Source: Montifringilla adamsi
Lineage: Eukaryota; Chordata; Aves; Passeriformes; Passeridae
DNA length: 64,000 nt
Assembly (NCBI GenBank): GCA_017590115.1
Contig: JAGGNK010006448.1
Location: forward strand, 5,315,595-5,379,594
Reading direction: 5' to 3'
Numbering within the stretch: position 1 is the stretch's first letter; the number at the start of each line of letters is the position of its first letter. Under the pieces are notes generated by a model, which was given only the letters and a program-made list of their open reading frames with translations, was not told where the DNA came from and did not search any database. Position numbers and translations under genes: made by a program. This document shows positions 41,446 to 52,995 of this stretch, piece by piece.

Positions 41446-41933
41446 AGACAACATTATAGCTGAAGAAGAATAATATGCTGGTAAACAAGTGTATTAATGT
41501 TTCAGCTACAGAATATTGGTCTAAATTCATTATCACTAGTAACAAGTGTCTTTTTTTTGTCATGGTAAGTGTAAGACTGTTAACTAGGAATTTTTGGCCA
41601 CTAGGAAATTTTTAACATACGTACATACTGGTGTTTCATAGAAAACTTAGTTCATCTAGGAGGTATTACGTTTAGAAAGATAGATAAAAAACCAGTTTTA
41701 TAGAAGTCAAAGAGAATTGTTGATGCATATTTCTAGCTTTTCTCTTCTTCTCCAGTATGGTTGATGTTTGAATAAAATGGCTGCATCTCAGATCTTTCTC
41801 ATATATTTCTCTTGCAGGTTTCAGATCTTCCATATCTTCAGATGCTTCCACAATTCAGAAAATACTTAAAATCTCTCTGGAATTTCTTTTTTCCTTTGGG
41901 GAAAGTAGAGTATTGCAAGCAGTTGTTGTGGGT
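41446..41933. other. AT-rich non-coding spacer
   Basis: Nothing recognised between the CR1 fragment and the LTR fragment. Confidence 0.7.
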
Positions 41934-42337
41934 TAGCCCTGGCATGCACATAAGCCCCACAGAGCCCTTTGCTCACTGAGGCATAGAATCAAAAAGGTAA
42001 AAGCAAGAAAACTAATGGGTTGAGATACAGACAGATTTATAGGAAAAACAAAAACTGTGTGCAGGCTAAGCAAAATAAGGAATTCATTCACTACTCTCCA
42101 TGTACAGGCAAGTATTTAGCCATATCTAGGAAAGCAGGCCTTCAAGTAGCCACAGCAGAGTTAGTTGGGAAAAAAAATGCCACAACTCCGTACATACCTC
42201 CTTCCTCCTTCACCCCAGATTTTACTGCGGAGCATGGCATGTTCACCCCAATTTTTACTTCTGAATATGATGACGTGTGCTATGGAATATCACTTTTGGT
42301 TAGTTTGGATCAACTGTCCCAGCTGTGTCCTCTCCCT
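41934..42337 (-). mobile_element. ERV LTR fragment, 3' (R/U5) part, minus strand
   Basis: Read on the minus strand: GGACACAGCTGGGACAG, TGATATTCCATAGCACACG, then the second half of the avian LTR with GTGGCATTTTTTTTCCC, GATATGGCTAAATAC, GAATGAATTCCTTATTTTGC, CTGTATCTCAACCCATTAG, and the terminus GGCTAACCCACAACA. The TATA region is degraded. The first quarter of the LTR is missing, replaced at about 42338 by CR1 sequence. The 124-codon plus frame (42020-42394) is antisense LTR and not a gene. The element complements the two fragments at 4.4 and 6.4 kb, which retain only the U3 half. Confidence 0.8.
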
Positions 42338-42395
42338 CTAGGAAAGACATGGACCTATTGGAATGGACCCAGAGGAACTTGGCGAAATACTTGAT
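42338..42395 (+). mobile_element. Short CR1 scrap, plus strand
   Basis: GGAAAGACATGGACCTATTG and GAATGGACCCAGAGGAAC match the CR1 region just before the 3' untranslated part. The match fades by about 42395. It abuts the truncated LTR directly, suggesting a deletion or recombination junction. Confidence 0.65.
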
Positions 42396-43260
42396 GTTTG
42401 TTGATATCCAGGGCTTGCACAGGGGAAGGTCTTGAGTAATTCCTGGGGGGTTTTGTCTTGGCTTTTTTTCTTCTTCATTCTCAGGGATCACAATTCTGTA
42501 ACTCTTCATGGCACACAAAGCCATTAAGAAGGTTATTTAAGCCATTTGGTGTGTTATGAAATGTAATTCTTAGTGTCTAGGTCAAAACTAATCCAGTATG
42601 TTCATCTTATCTAAACCACTCATTGTAGCTCTGATATATTAAAGGAGACAGGACATGCAAAACAGATGTTCTGAATAACTTTGTCCTTGTATAAATCTTG
42701 AAGGGATATATGCCAGTTGTTCCAGCCTTTGTTTTACATCAAGGCTTTTTGGTTTTCTTTTCTAGAAAGTCTTGAACACACAGAGCTGTGTTCATGTCAA
42801 GGAGAGGAAAGCAGTTTATTCTGTGCAGTTCTGTTACCACTGTAACACAATAAAGAAGGTGTCTTGTTTGATTACTTATATAAAATTTATCAGATTACCT
42901 ATGTTATGTGGTTGAAGTGGCCTAAACCTATGTTACTGATAGCACTAATTGTGTCCATCCCTGTCTCTGTTAATACTGAAATTTAGGGGTAAAATTATAT
43001 ATTTTTAATAAAAAAGGTTAGCATATAAACCCTTTAGATTCATTCTAATTTTGATATAATATGTTAGAAAAAGTAAAACAACCATTTAATGATTATTCAA
43101 AATTGTTAAAATTTTTGTCAAGTCTGGAATTTACCATGTATGCTTCACAGAAATATGTATATAGTGTAGCCAAATGACACTGATCAAATAGTCTTACAAA
43201 TGCTCTCAACTGGACATATAAGCAAAGATACCTTTGAAAATGTAGTACTGCAGCCTATTT
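42396..43260. other. AT-rich non-coding stretch
   Basis: No gene, transposable element or notable repeat recognised. Confidence 0.7.
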
Positions 43261-43505
43261 ATAGAATCAGGGGGCAATTCAGGTTTAAAGATACTTCATC
43301 ATTCCCAACCTCTTGGTCAAAGCAGGGGCTGTTCTGAGGTCAAGCCAAGTTTTTCAGTGCTCTGTCCAGGTGTCCTGAAAGTTTCCAAAGACAGAGGCAG
43401 TGGAATCTGTCTGAGCAACTTTCTCTGTTAACTGGGTGCTCTCATTGGGAAAAGGTTTCTCTTCACGCCAGAAACTTCCCTGTTTCAAATTATGCCCGCT
43501 GACTC
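43261..43505 (-). mobile_element. CR1 LINE, 3' segment, minus strand (part 1 of a split copy)
   Basis: On the minus strand: AACTTGGCTTGACCTCAGAA, CCCCTGCTTTGACCAAGAGG and TTGGGAATGATGAAG, then the end CCTGAATTGCCCCCTGATTC and TATAA. It continues, after an inserted CR1, as the segment at 43628-44190. Confidence 0.85.
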
Positions 43506-43627
43506 TCATCCACCCACTGTGCTGCATGGCTTAGTGGTGAGCTCAGCAGTGCTTAAGTTAACTTCTGGATTTAATTGTATTAAAGTTGTTTTTTTCCAAC
43601 TTACATGATTCTGTGATTCTATGTCAA
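43506..43627 (+). mobile_element. CR1 LINE 3' end nested in another CR1, plus strand
   Basis: GCTTAGTGGTGAGCTCAGCA, GTGCTTAAGTTAAC and TTTTTTTCCAAC are followed by the terminal ATGATTCTGTGATTCTATG, which contains two ATTCTRTG octamers (CR1 3' terminus). Only about 120 bases remain, a typical heavy 5' truncation. It interrupts the minus-strand CR1 at its GAGCCAGGYTC / CAGTGG site, so it is the younger insertion. Confidence 0.88.
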
Positions 43628-44190
43628 AGGACCTGGCTCTGTCTCCTTTCTGACTTCCCCACAGGCAAATATATGCTTTTGTTAAGAGTCCCACAGCATC
43701 TCTTCTCCAGGCTGAACAAGCCCTGGTCTCTAAGCCTCAACTCATAAGGCAAGTGATCCAGTCCTGACTGCCCTGGTGGCTTATTGATGTCTTTCCTGCA
43801 CAGGACAGAGGAATTAGAATCTGTGTAATCAGCTCTGAGCAAAGGTATTAATAATCACTTCCCTGGACCTGCTGACTGTGCTTCCGTTAATGCTGCTGGC
43901 TGTCTTTGCTGTCAGGGCACGCTGCCGGCTCATGCTCAGCTCAATGTCCCCCAGGGCCCTCAGGGTCTCTTTGCCAGAGCTGCTCCTCAGTCTATCACTG
44001 CCCAGTCTAGCACTGCCAGGGGGTCTTCCACATGGCAGGACTCTGCATTTTGCCATGCTGAAATTCATGAAGTTTCTCTCAGCCCATTTCTCCAGACTGT
44101 CAACATCCCTCTGGATAGCAGCATCTGCATGGCCTCCACTGTATTGACTGGCTCCGTCCCCAGATATATTTATTACAGTCTTCATAAAAA
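43628..44190 (-). mobile_element. CR1 LINE, upstream segment, minus strand (part 2 of a split copy)
   Basis: On the minus strand: CTGGAGAAATGGGCTGAG-like wording near 44090, then GAATTTCATGAAGTT-type reverse-complement words, CATGAGCCGGCAGCGTGCCC, TTGTTCAGCCTGGAGAAGAG and GGAGACAGAGCCAGGTCC. These run from the end of the reverse-transcriptase domain into the 3' region. Frames are broken: the 118-codon (43829-44185) and 72-codon minus frames are pieces of decayed CR1 protein. Confidence 0.85.
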
Positions 44191-45013
44191 CAAATAATTT
44201 TCTTTTTCTGTTCTTAATAGTTTTTCTGATCTTCTTGCCACAGAATAGAAACTTTTAGGGAAAAAAAAAGATAATTAAAAGATTTAAAATAGTTAATATA
44301 TTTCTACTCCAAGTATTATGTTTTGACTCTCTAAGATCAAGCACTCAGGCTGTTTCATTATCTGTAGTGATTGGTAAATTAATCTGAAATGAAACTGAAG
44401 AAATATGATTTGACGCAGCACAGAAAATTCTACACATTTTATGCACCAGTTTGCTTTGCAAATTCATTCCTTACAATCTGCCTTTAGGCAGCTGGAGTTG
44501 AAAATATTCCTATTAACAGATGCTCTAGGCATAAAGAGACAGGAGGTACATACACTGCTCAGAACCAGAAAATCTTTAATATGGTGCAATCTTTTGTTCC
44601 ATAACCAGAAATAAATGTGATGAAGACTGACTAGATCAGCAATGCCTATCTTCTAGTTTAGTGGTGATAAGGGGAACATGCTACTTTCTTACCGTAAAGA
44701 TTTTGTAGTTTTCATGAAAAAATTAAATGTTTTAGCTGTAATGAATTTGTTGCAAACATGTGACAAGGATACAATTAATTTGGAGATTACAAACGTAAGT
44801 TTTTAACACCGTGAGTACTCAGTTATTCACTCAGAAGACTTTCCACTACACTAAGAATTGCAACAGTCAGAAGGAAACACCACCATACCCCTAGAAAAAA
44901 ACCACAAAACTATCCAAAAACAAACACAAAAGCACAAGTCACCCTTTACAAGACAAATTAAGAGGGAAGATGAATTACACTTCTTCTTAATGCAATTGAA
45001 ATTGAAAAACTTG
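44191..45013. other. AT-rich non-coding stretch
   Basis: No gene recognised. A/C-rich low-complexity sequence lies at about 44878-44940, preceding the tandem array. Confidence 0.7.
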
Positions 45014-45093
45014 AATTTTTTTCTTACTACTAATATTTTTTTCTTACTACTACTATATTTTTTTCTTACTACTAAAAAATGTAGTAAGAAAAA
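45014..45093. repeat. Three-copy tandem array ending in a perfect 13-bp hairpin
   Basis: The unit TTTTTTTCTTACTACTA recurs three times (beginning near 45015, 45036 and 45058) with slightly different TAT spacers. The last copy (TTTTTCTTACTAC at 45060-45072) is followed, after the 8-base loop TAAAAAAT, by its exact reverse complement GTAGTAAGAAAAA (45081-45093). The two overlapping 90-codon open frames on opposite strands (44851-45132 and 44858-45124) are by-products of the repeat. Confidence 0.9.
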
Positions 45094-47170
45094 GACCCTC
45101 ATTTTAGAAGAGCAGGAACTATAAAGCAGCAATTTTGGTAAGCCTGTAGCTAAAGAGATTCTGGCTTATATTGAATATGCCTTTCCAGTAAAATACATAC
45201 TTCAGTAGCTAAAAATACAGTATATGTAGTTTAATCTCAGTGTAATGAAAGCTGTTTTGTTGATCACAATTTATTTGATAGAAGACAAATGACAGTGAAA
45301 ACTGAGTGGTTATTTCAATGATCAGTTGTAAAACAAAATGTATGAAGAAAACCTAAGATGTGCTGTATTTTTAAATATCATATTATGTTTGCAGATTTTT
45401 TAAATCTGAAAGGAATGTGTCTCTAAGCAATAGTGTGCTTAGTAATGATATTGAATAGATTACCATGGATATTATGGAAGGAAGGTTTGCAACATTCTTT
45501 CTATACATAAAAAATTAAGTTCCCTCATGAAATAAGAAAAAAAAAAAGGTGAAGATACAGCTTTGGTATAGAACATGGTAGAATTCAAGTATTTGAACAG
45601 TTTAGGAAGCAAATATTCTACTCACATTAATCCCATTTCTCAGGATCCTGGAGCTAAAAGATAGGAAAGACCCATTATAATGACTAGAGCAATCTCTTGT
45701 AAATGCAAAGTTCTTATCTTGTACTATCTATGATATGTTTTCCAGCAATTTTTTATAAAGCAACTTTAAATCACATGTAAAATTCTCCATTTCTCTCCAT
45801 AAAATATTTCACTGATTCCTGGGAAGCTTACACTACTCTGACAAGGAATTAAGACAGGAGGCAAGGAAACTGCTGATTTACATAAAAGTCCACTGCAGGC
45901 ACAGTTCTGAACTTCTGGGGCACAATCCTGGACCCTGACTGCAGGGCACCATGAGGTTTCTGCCCTTCGCAATTCCCATCCTGTGACACAGACCTGGGAG
46001 GCAGGGCTGCTGCATGCCTGGCTGTCACAGTGATACAAAGTCAAGACAGGGAACCCATCAGGATTTAGGAGCTTGAAGCTCTTCCAGGACTGCCAATACA
46101 GACATGTCAGGCTCCTTTCAGAAGACACCCCAAGACTCATAAAAGCTGAAGTGCTCTAGGTGATTAATATGCCAAAGGGAAAACCCCTGCAAGACCAAAC
46201 AGCCATTTGTGAGGCAGGATCTCAAATTTTTCTCTAGAACCCTTCCACAATCTTTGATTTCACTTCTCAATGCCTCAGAGTTGTGCTTGCTTCACATTTA
46301 AAGCTGAAAAAAATACTAATTGTATAAAGATAATGATTTAACCAGACTGTCAGCTGCTTACTTCCATAGTGCAGAGTGGTGATTCTGCAATTATATTAGC
46401 AATCGATGAAGCACTTGCTTCTAATTCCTTTTTATCACCTACGTGACGGAACATCATTCACAGCAATTTTCTGTATTATCGCTGCTTTTTTTATGAGGGC
46501 TACAGCCCTTTTACCTTTTACAGTTTTACCAAATTATTTTAAAAACTTGAGTTTATTATGAAAGAAATCATTGACTGGAAATAAAAATTGCAGCAGCTGT
46601 GTTACAAAGAAGTTCTTAGAAATCTGCAGACATGAACCAACTGTGCATAATTTTCTAAGGGATTTTAAATTAAGCATATCCACAGTACTGAATTTTAATT
46701 AATAGAGCTGACTATTCTCTTCAAAACTTGCACCCACATGATATGCAGTGAGTACTTGAGGAAGAGTCTACCAACAAGCATGACTCTCTCCTCAAAGAAA
46801 AAACCCTCAGTCTTAATGAAATTAAGGTTTACCACTGATGGACCATATCAAGAAGTCTGAGGTTTTTATTTCCCATTCCAAGAATAAAATATCTCCTCAC
46901 AGAGAAAAATACTTCTCTTAATCCTCTGTGTATTTTGTTTGTGTATTTTATTTCATAAAATGTGCAGGTAAAATGAATAAGTAGTAATGCGAGAAAACAC
47001 CTGAAAACCTCCACCTTGTGTCTCCTTTTCCATGTTACGCAGAAAAAAAATCTGTCTTCCTATGCCTGGCCACCTGAGTCTTGCACCTCAACAGGGCACC
47101 TCAACAAAGTAACTGGGGCATCCCTCTGGTCTGAATTCCCTCTCAGCCAAATGAATATGGTGTTCTCCTG
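45094..47170. other. Non-coding stretch
   Basis: No gene recognised. About 45780-46170 is GC-richer and holds a 124-codon minus frame (45766-46140) with several Cys but no domain I can name; it may be an unclassified repeat. Confidence 0.6.

Positions 47171-47242
<72 letters not shown>
47171..47242. repeat. Poly(A) run of exactly 72 bp
   Basis: Seventy-two consecutive A with no interruption, then CAAAAACACCCAAAC. It is by far the longest homopolymer in the window. No AATAAA lies in the preceding 30 bases and I recognise no retroposed transcript upstream. The minus-strand 89-codon frame over it (47060-47329) is a polyphenylalanine artefact. Confidence 0.98.
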
Positions 47243-47243
<1 letters not shown>

Positions 47244-48829
47244 AAAAACACCCAAACAGTTCTATGGCTTAGAAAAGACCCTGCTAAGAATGGCCAAATT
47301 CCCAGGTCCACTGATTTTTGAGACTTCAAAGCAGTAGCTTACAAAAGTGAGGGTAAGGAGAGAGGAGTGTGACATTGAGCTCAAGAAAGAGGCCATAAGA
47401 CTACTTAGAATCAGACAGATTTCCCAAATTCCTATCCAAGCAGTGGATCCACTAGCCAGTGAATTACCTAACCTTTCATCTGGCACTACAGAAGGTTTTA
47501 TATTTCTCTGAAATTTGATCAGATAGGCTAATCTAATGGAATCTCCACCTAAGTCAGTGTGATTTACTGGCTAGATGGGAAGAATCAAAGTGTGGCCTGT
47601 ATAATCATGACAGAACTCACCTCAGAAAGGAAAACTTTTAAAAATAACAGTTATTAACTCAGGTTTAGCAAAACCAGAGCTTAACTGGCATCACCGTGGA
47701 GTTCACCAGGATTTCTCCAAGGCCAAACAGGAGCTCTGGGACTGGTCATGATAATAAAAACAGATCTTAGGACCATCTTTAATTTTTGACAAAAAAGAAT
47801 CCCTGTAAGTGAATTATCCTCTGTATGTCAAAATTGTAAGGTCCTGTCATCTTTTGAACAGACAAATTTCAATTATTTTGGACTGTGAAAGAAGAATTTC
47901 TCAGTAAACCATAGTAAATGAGTCTGTTCAACCACAAAATACCCTAACAATCCCAACGAAAACAAAACGTGAGCTATTAATATAAAAAGATACAAACCTG
48001 TATTACAGAGTAATTTAAGGTAATTTCATGCTACTTTAAGGCATTTATTATTTAGTATTTTCATGGACACTGAATTTTTTCAAGATAAATTAAATGACAC
48101 TTGGAATCGTGAAATGAGCAACTGGTTCCTAATTACACATCACTATTTTTGGAGTATGATCCTGCAAATCTTGAAATCAGCAGACAAAATTGTAGAACCT
48201 CTGCAGTAACAGCAAGGGATGTATTTTACAGCCCCTGAAACACATTGAGTAGAGAAAAGTCTTTTTCACCCATGACATAGAAACCTTTGAACTTGTGACT
48301 ATAAAGACTTCAGCTAATTGCTCTTTTATTAAAGGCTTGAAAAAGCCAACAGGGTTTTTTAAAACTTCCTGTAAAGAAATACATTTTTCGACAACAACTC
48401 TCTATTCTAGCTCTCAGCATGGCATCTTGCTAGGAAGAAAAATGACAATATTCTGCATAGCCTCATTAAAAAAGAGTGAGAGGGGTTTATTTTTCCCCCT
48501 AGTTGTTCCATTTTCTCCCTAAGTTCTGCAGAGCTTACTGGAGAAGAGTCCTTAAAATGCCAAGAGTAGGTTTTAAATGTTATGTACAAATTATTTTTAG
48601 GAGTGAGCATCCTTGATAAAATATTGCAATTCATGTGTATGCAACATGTTAAGTATACTTCAGTGCTACAAGCTTGATTTACATTTGTAATAGATGATAA
48701 TTAGTGTGCCAGGAGGAAAATCAAAGGAGAGATGATGATGTGGTGAAGAATTTGATTAGTGATAACTCTGAAGAGGATGAGACATGAGAGCCAAGAGACA
48801 CATCATGTTACACTTTTCTTTTATTGGAC
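47243..48829. other. Non-coding stretch
   Basis: No gene or recognisable mobile element. Open frames are at most 75 codons and unremarkable. Confidence 0.65.
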
Positions 48830-49970
48830 AAGGAGAGGAATATCATTACCAAGGCTGAGGAAAGGGCTGAGGTAATTCTGAGCCTTCTCTGACTTAGTAT
48901 TTAAGAGAAATACCATTTATCCTCAGGCCAAGCAACCCCCTCATCTGATAGTGACATGGAGCAGAAGACACCCCTTGTGAAACAGGAGGAAGCAGTCAGT
49001 GGCCTGCTGTTCCACTTCGAGGGATGGAATGGTTTATGGGGCTGGGTGGAATTCACCTGAGGATACTGAGAGAGTCAGCAGAAGAGCTCATCAAGCCATT
49101 ATTTATTATCAGTCCTGGTTAGATGGGGTGGTAACTGGGAAGATGACTGGAAGTTGGCTAATGTGACACCATCCACAAGAAGGGCTAGAAGGAGAATCCA
49201 GGGAACTGCAGGTTTATCAGCCTGACTTTGATGCTATGAAGGACCATGGAACAGATTACCTTGACTACAATCCTGTGGCATGTACAGGACAACCAGGATA
49301 GCAGGCCCATGCAGCATGGGTTTATGAAAGGCAGATCCTGCTTGACCAACCTGCCTAGTGGGTGAGAGTCAGGCGGTGGATGTTCTCTACCTAGACTTAA
49401 GCCTTGGACACTGTCTCCCACAACATTCTCATAGAAAAGGTGGCAGCCCACAGTTTGGACAGGTGCTCTCTTCACTGGGTCAAAACCTGGCTGGACTGCC
49501 AAAGAATTGTGGTGAATTTTACTACATACCGCTGGTGGAGGGTCACTGCTGAGATTCCCCAAGGTTCAGTACTGGGGCCAGTCCTGTTTAATACCTTTAT
49601 GAATGATCTGAATGGGGACGGAGTGCACCCTCAGTAATTTCACAGAAGACACCAGGCTGTGTGGGAGTGTCATTCTGCAGAAAGGTAGGAAGGCTCTGCA
49701 GAGAAATCTGGAAAGGCTGGATCAGTGGGCTGAGGCCAAGGGTATGAGGCTCAACAAGGCAAAATGCTAAGGCAGCACTTGTGTCACAACAATTCCAGGC
49801 AACATTCAGGCTGCAGGAAGAGTGCTTGGAAATCTGCCCAGCAGAAAAGGACCTGGGGGTTCTGACTGACAGCCAGCTGAACATGAGCCATCAGTGTGCC
49901 CAGATGGCCAAGAAGGTCAATGGCATCTGGCCTCTATCAGCAATAGCGGCCAGCAGCACCAAGGCATCTT
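48830..49970 (+). mobile_element. CR1 LINE, decayed reverse-transcriptase region, plus strand
   Basis: Ordered CR1 ORF2 words: CCAAGGCTGAGG, GGAGGAAGCAGTCAGTG, GATGACTGGAAGTTGGCTAA, TGTGACACCATCCACAAGAA, GGACCATGGAACAGATTA, CATGTACAGGACAACCAGGA, CAGCATGGGTTTATGAAAGG, AGATCCTGCTTGACCAACCT, TGGACACTGTCTCCCACAAC, AGTACTGGGGCCAGTCCTGT, TTCACAGAAGACACCAGGCT (the position of the catalytic ADD region, now altered), GATCAGTGGGCTGAGGCCAA and GACCTGGGGGTTCTGACTGA. Pieces of the encoded protein appear in several frames (49358-49552, 49404-49637, 49781-50047, 49894-50220), so frameshifts and a deletion of about 25 bases near 49352 have inactivated it. Both ends are missing: similarity begins before the reverse-transcriptase core and stops near GCCAGCAGCACC, without the 3' untranslated region. 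Confidence 0.92.
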
Positions 49971-51034
49971 GCTGCTTCTATTGTTACCCTTCCTTTCTCC
50001 TTCTAATGTGGGAGAACGTTCACATAAATTTTTCTCTCATGATATAATCATGAATCCCACAGCTGAAAAGTCTCTCCAGGTCTGTACAGTTATTAAAATG
50101 CCTTTGTACAGGGAAATGTCTTTGGTGAGTCCTGTGGAACCAGATTCCTTGAGGAATATAGAAAATATCTTCATATGTCCTAAAATGAATGCAGAAAACA
50201 ATTGTAAGATCTGTGAATGACTTCATGATGCTTGGCAGGCAGAAAATCCTGTCTCCTATCACTGTACTATTGTGCTATAGGTTTATTATTTTTAGTTCTG
50301 GTACGCTACTGCATACCTGATTTAACAGGCTCTTCCCTGGGATGATACTTGGACATTGGCTTCTGTGAAGTTGCTGGTTCAGTACTGTAAGGCTGTTACA
50401 ATGCAATGCTCCAAGTGATCCGTGCTCATTTCACTGAGACTTTTCAGTACTTTGGAACAACAGTCATATTCAGCTTTTAGGTGGCTTTCAAAACATCTTT
50501 GATGCTGAAATCTGCAAAATAAGTGTCACTGAAAAATCACCACAACATGTTTGGTTTGATAGCATAAAAACAAGGCAGTGGGGTTTTTTTTTAGTGTGAT
50601 TTTAATGTATCTATCCAATTTCACTTTATGAATCAGTTTAGCATTAGTCTTCTAACTTCTGGCTAAATTAAAATAAAGACTTTAAGGTCAAACTACTGTA
50701 ACTCAGAGAGATTCAGCAAATTTATGGGTTTTCTGGCACAGCAGCATTTTTACCTGCCAACACTTGCAAATTTAGACACCACAGTAAATAAGATTATGAA
50801 AATATGCATCTCTCATCCCAGTATTTGGCTTAAAACATTAAAATATAGCATTTTTGTGCCCTATTATTTTCAGGCTTTCATGTATAGAATTAGTTGTAAT
50901 TTAACAATCACACTTTCAGAAGACTTCTTTGCAGAAATTTACAATAGTTTACATAAGATGTTACTCTGAAAACACAATTTCTAATCATTAACTTTCTGCA
51001 CCTACAGTAGAAAATAATGCCTAAGCATAATTTC
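49971..51034. other. AT-rich non-coding stretch
   Basis: No gene or mobile element recognised. The 108- and 88-codon plus frames begin in CR1 and read out into this unique DNA. Confidence 0.65.
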
Positions 51035-51052
51035 TTTTTTTTTTTTTTTTTT
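51035..51052. repeat. Poly(T) run, 18 bp
   Basis: Eighteen consecutive T before GCTTGACATG. Confidence 0.95.
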
Positions 51053-51526
51053 GCTTGACATGTTGTTGAGCATTAAACTTTATTAGCAATCAAGGCATTG
51101 GACAAACAAAATAATCAATTTTACCTATGCTCATCATTGTGCTCTTCATGGTTTTATCTTTGAAATTTTTTCTAAGTAGTAGAACTACTAAAAATGCTAT
51201 TAGTTTTCTTATGTTTCATGTAACGTAATGCTTATTAGAGGTAATTTGCTGCAGCAGAGAACCTTCCTTTTATTTTAAATAATTTTGTGTGGTTCATTAA
51301 AAAAAATCCTTTTTTCTAAGCAGATTACTGATTTTTTACTTATATGTCCTACACATGAAAATGTTTTTCTTTTCTGCATAAACTTTTCCATTAGATGAAC
51401 ACTTCTGAAGATAAAGACAGAGTTATGATATAATTTCTATAAAATCTGGAAAATACGAGAATCATATTTTTGAACTAACATTAGCATTCTGTTAACTAAA
51501 AGGTTTTTCTGTGTTAAATATTTTTG

Positions 51527-51569
51527 ATATTTCATATAATATCTCCTATTATATTTCATATAATATCTC
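51527..51569. repeat. Tandem duplication, 24-bp period
   Basis: ATATTTCATATAATATCTC occurs at 51527-51545 and 51551-51569, a nearly perfect local duplication in AT-rich sequence. Confidence 0.85.
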
Positions 51570-52307
51570 TCCTTAAGATACTGTAAATCAATTTGCTGGA
51601 ATTCACTCAGTAAAGGTCATAATTCTAACATGGTTACATGGATTCTTTATATTATATTCATAATTCTTTATGCTTCACTTAAAAGTATTTTGTTTACATT
51701 ACAGAAAAGAAGAAAAGGTAGTCAAAAACGAAATTAAAAAAACAAAGATGACAGTAAAAGTTGTGATATCCACAGGCATATGGTAGTGTATTCTAAGAGC
51801 ACAAAACCATATATTTCATTTTATTTTTAATATCTATCATCATCAAAATAACCTAAATGTCTCTATGGGAAGAAGAAAATACAGCTAATCATGTGAGGGG
51901 AGAAAATAAAGGAAACAGAATCAGTACCATAAAGCAACACTATATAATACACATAATTATCCTTTGGCTTTAAAATTTGCAATATGCAATGGTTATCAAA
52001 TACTTATCTGTTTGTTTAGTTTTTCTGAAAATATATGCAAGAACAAATGTTGTCTCTCCTCTTCCTCCTCATTAATCAGAGCATATATCATGGAATGTTT
52101 CACCTAAATATTAGCAGCTCTGTACCTCCTGCTATAGCTAGAAGGAAACACTATTAAAACATTAGCCTTATTGCCATTAGCATCATTAATCCTGTGATGT
52201 GTCCCAAAATTCTTAAATTTTATGTATTTTTCTGTTGCTCCTTAGTATATTTTAGAATATATTTTTTATTTTGTTACCTAACTCAAGATGACATCACCAT
52301 ACAATGC

Positions 52308-52333
52308 ATTATTATTATTATTATTGTTATTAT
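52308..52333. repeat. (ATT)n trinucleotide repeat
   Basis: Eight to nine ATT units, one changed to GTT. Confidence 0.9.
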
Positions 52334-52505
52334 AGATTTTCAAATTTAGCGTATTTTCATTTTGTATTTTTTATGTTCTCAGCCTTTCCCTCCTGCCTGT
52401 GGTTTCTCTTTTCCTCTTCTCCTCTGTAGCATCAAAAGTCATACCTATCAGCTCTGCAATCAGCTTGTGTGGATCTTGTTAACAATGTTTATTAACCCAG
52501 CTGAT

Positions 52506-52541
52506 TTTGTCACCACCTTAGTTTGTCACCACCTTAGTTTG
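52506..52541. repeat. Perfect 16-bp tandem duplication
   Basis: TTTGTCACCACCTTAG twice in direct succession plus TTTG. Perfect identity implies a recent slippage duplication. Confidence 0.95.
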
Positions 52542-52995
52542 CATGATTGTGTCTTCTTGTGTTGAATAAGTGTTCTATAACCTTTGTCAGGTTATCTGAT
52601 AACATGATAATTACATTAAACAAAGACCTGGTCAGAGTCAGAAAGGCAGTAACAGGCAGAGCAACCCCAGTGACTTGTTCAGTGAACTGGGAACACTGAA
52701 TTGGCTGCTCCTGGGGCATTCAAGCACCCAGCCCATGGGAATAAGCTGTCAGCCAGACTAAAGATACAGAACTCACCTGGGTTCTAAAGATTTTGGAGAT
52801 GATAATCTCCATCAGCTTTGTCAAACTTTAATTGTTTTTATTCTGAAGCTGTGTCTACTGTCCGTTAAGAAACACTGTAAATAACTTTCTATCATCTCAT
52901 GTCTGTATTATTTTCACTGCAACAGTTCCCATGCTGTTGAACTAATCTTCAACCTAAAATATTCTTTACATCTGCCAAATAGTCTCTTTTACTTC

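Noticed and set aside
42020..42394. 124-codon plus-strand frame
   Set aside because: Antisense to an ERV LTR fragment and ending in a CR1 scrap.
47060..47329. 89-codon minus-strand open frame
   Set aside because: About 24 residues are phenylalanine read from the 72-base homopolymer.
49404..50220. Several plus-strand frames resembling reverse transcriptase
   Set aside because: They are fragments of one frameshifted CR1 remnant, not separate genes.
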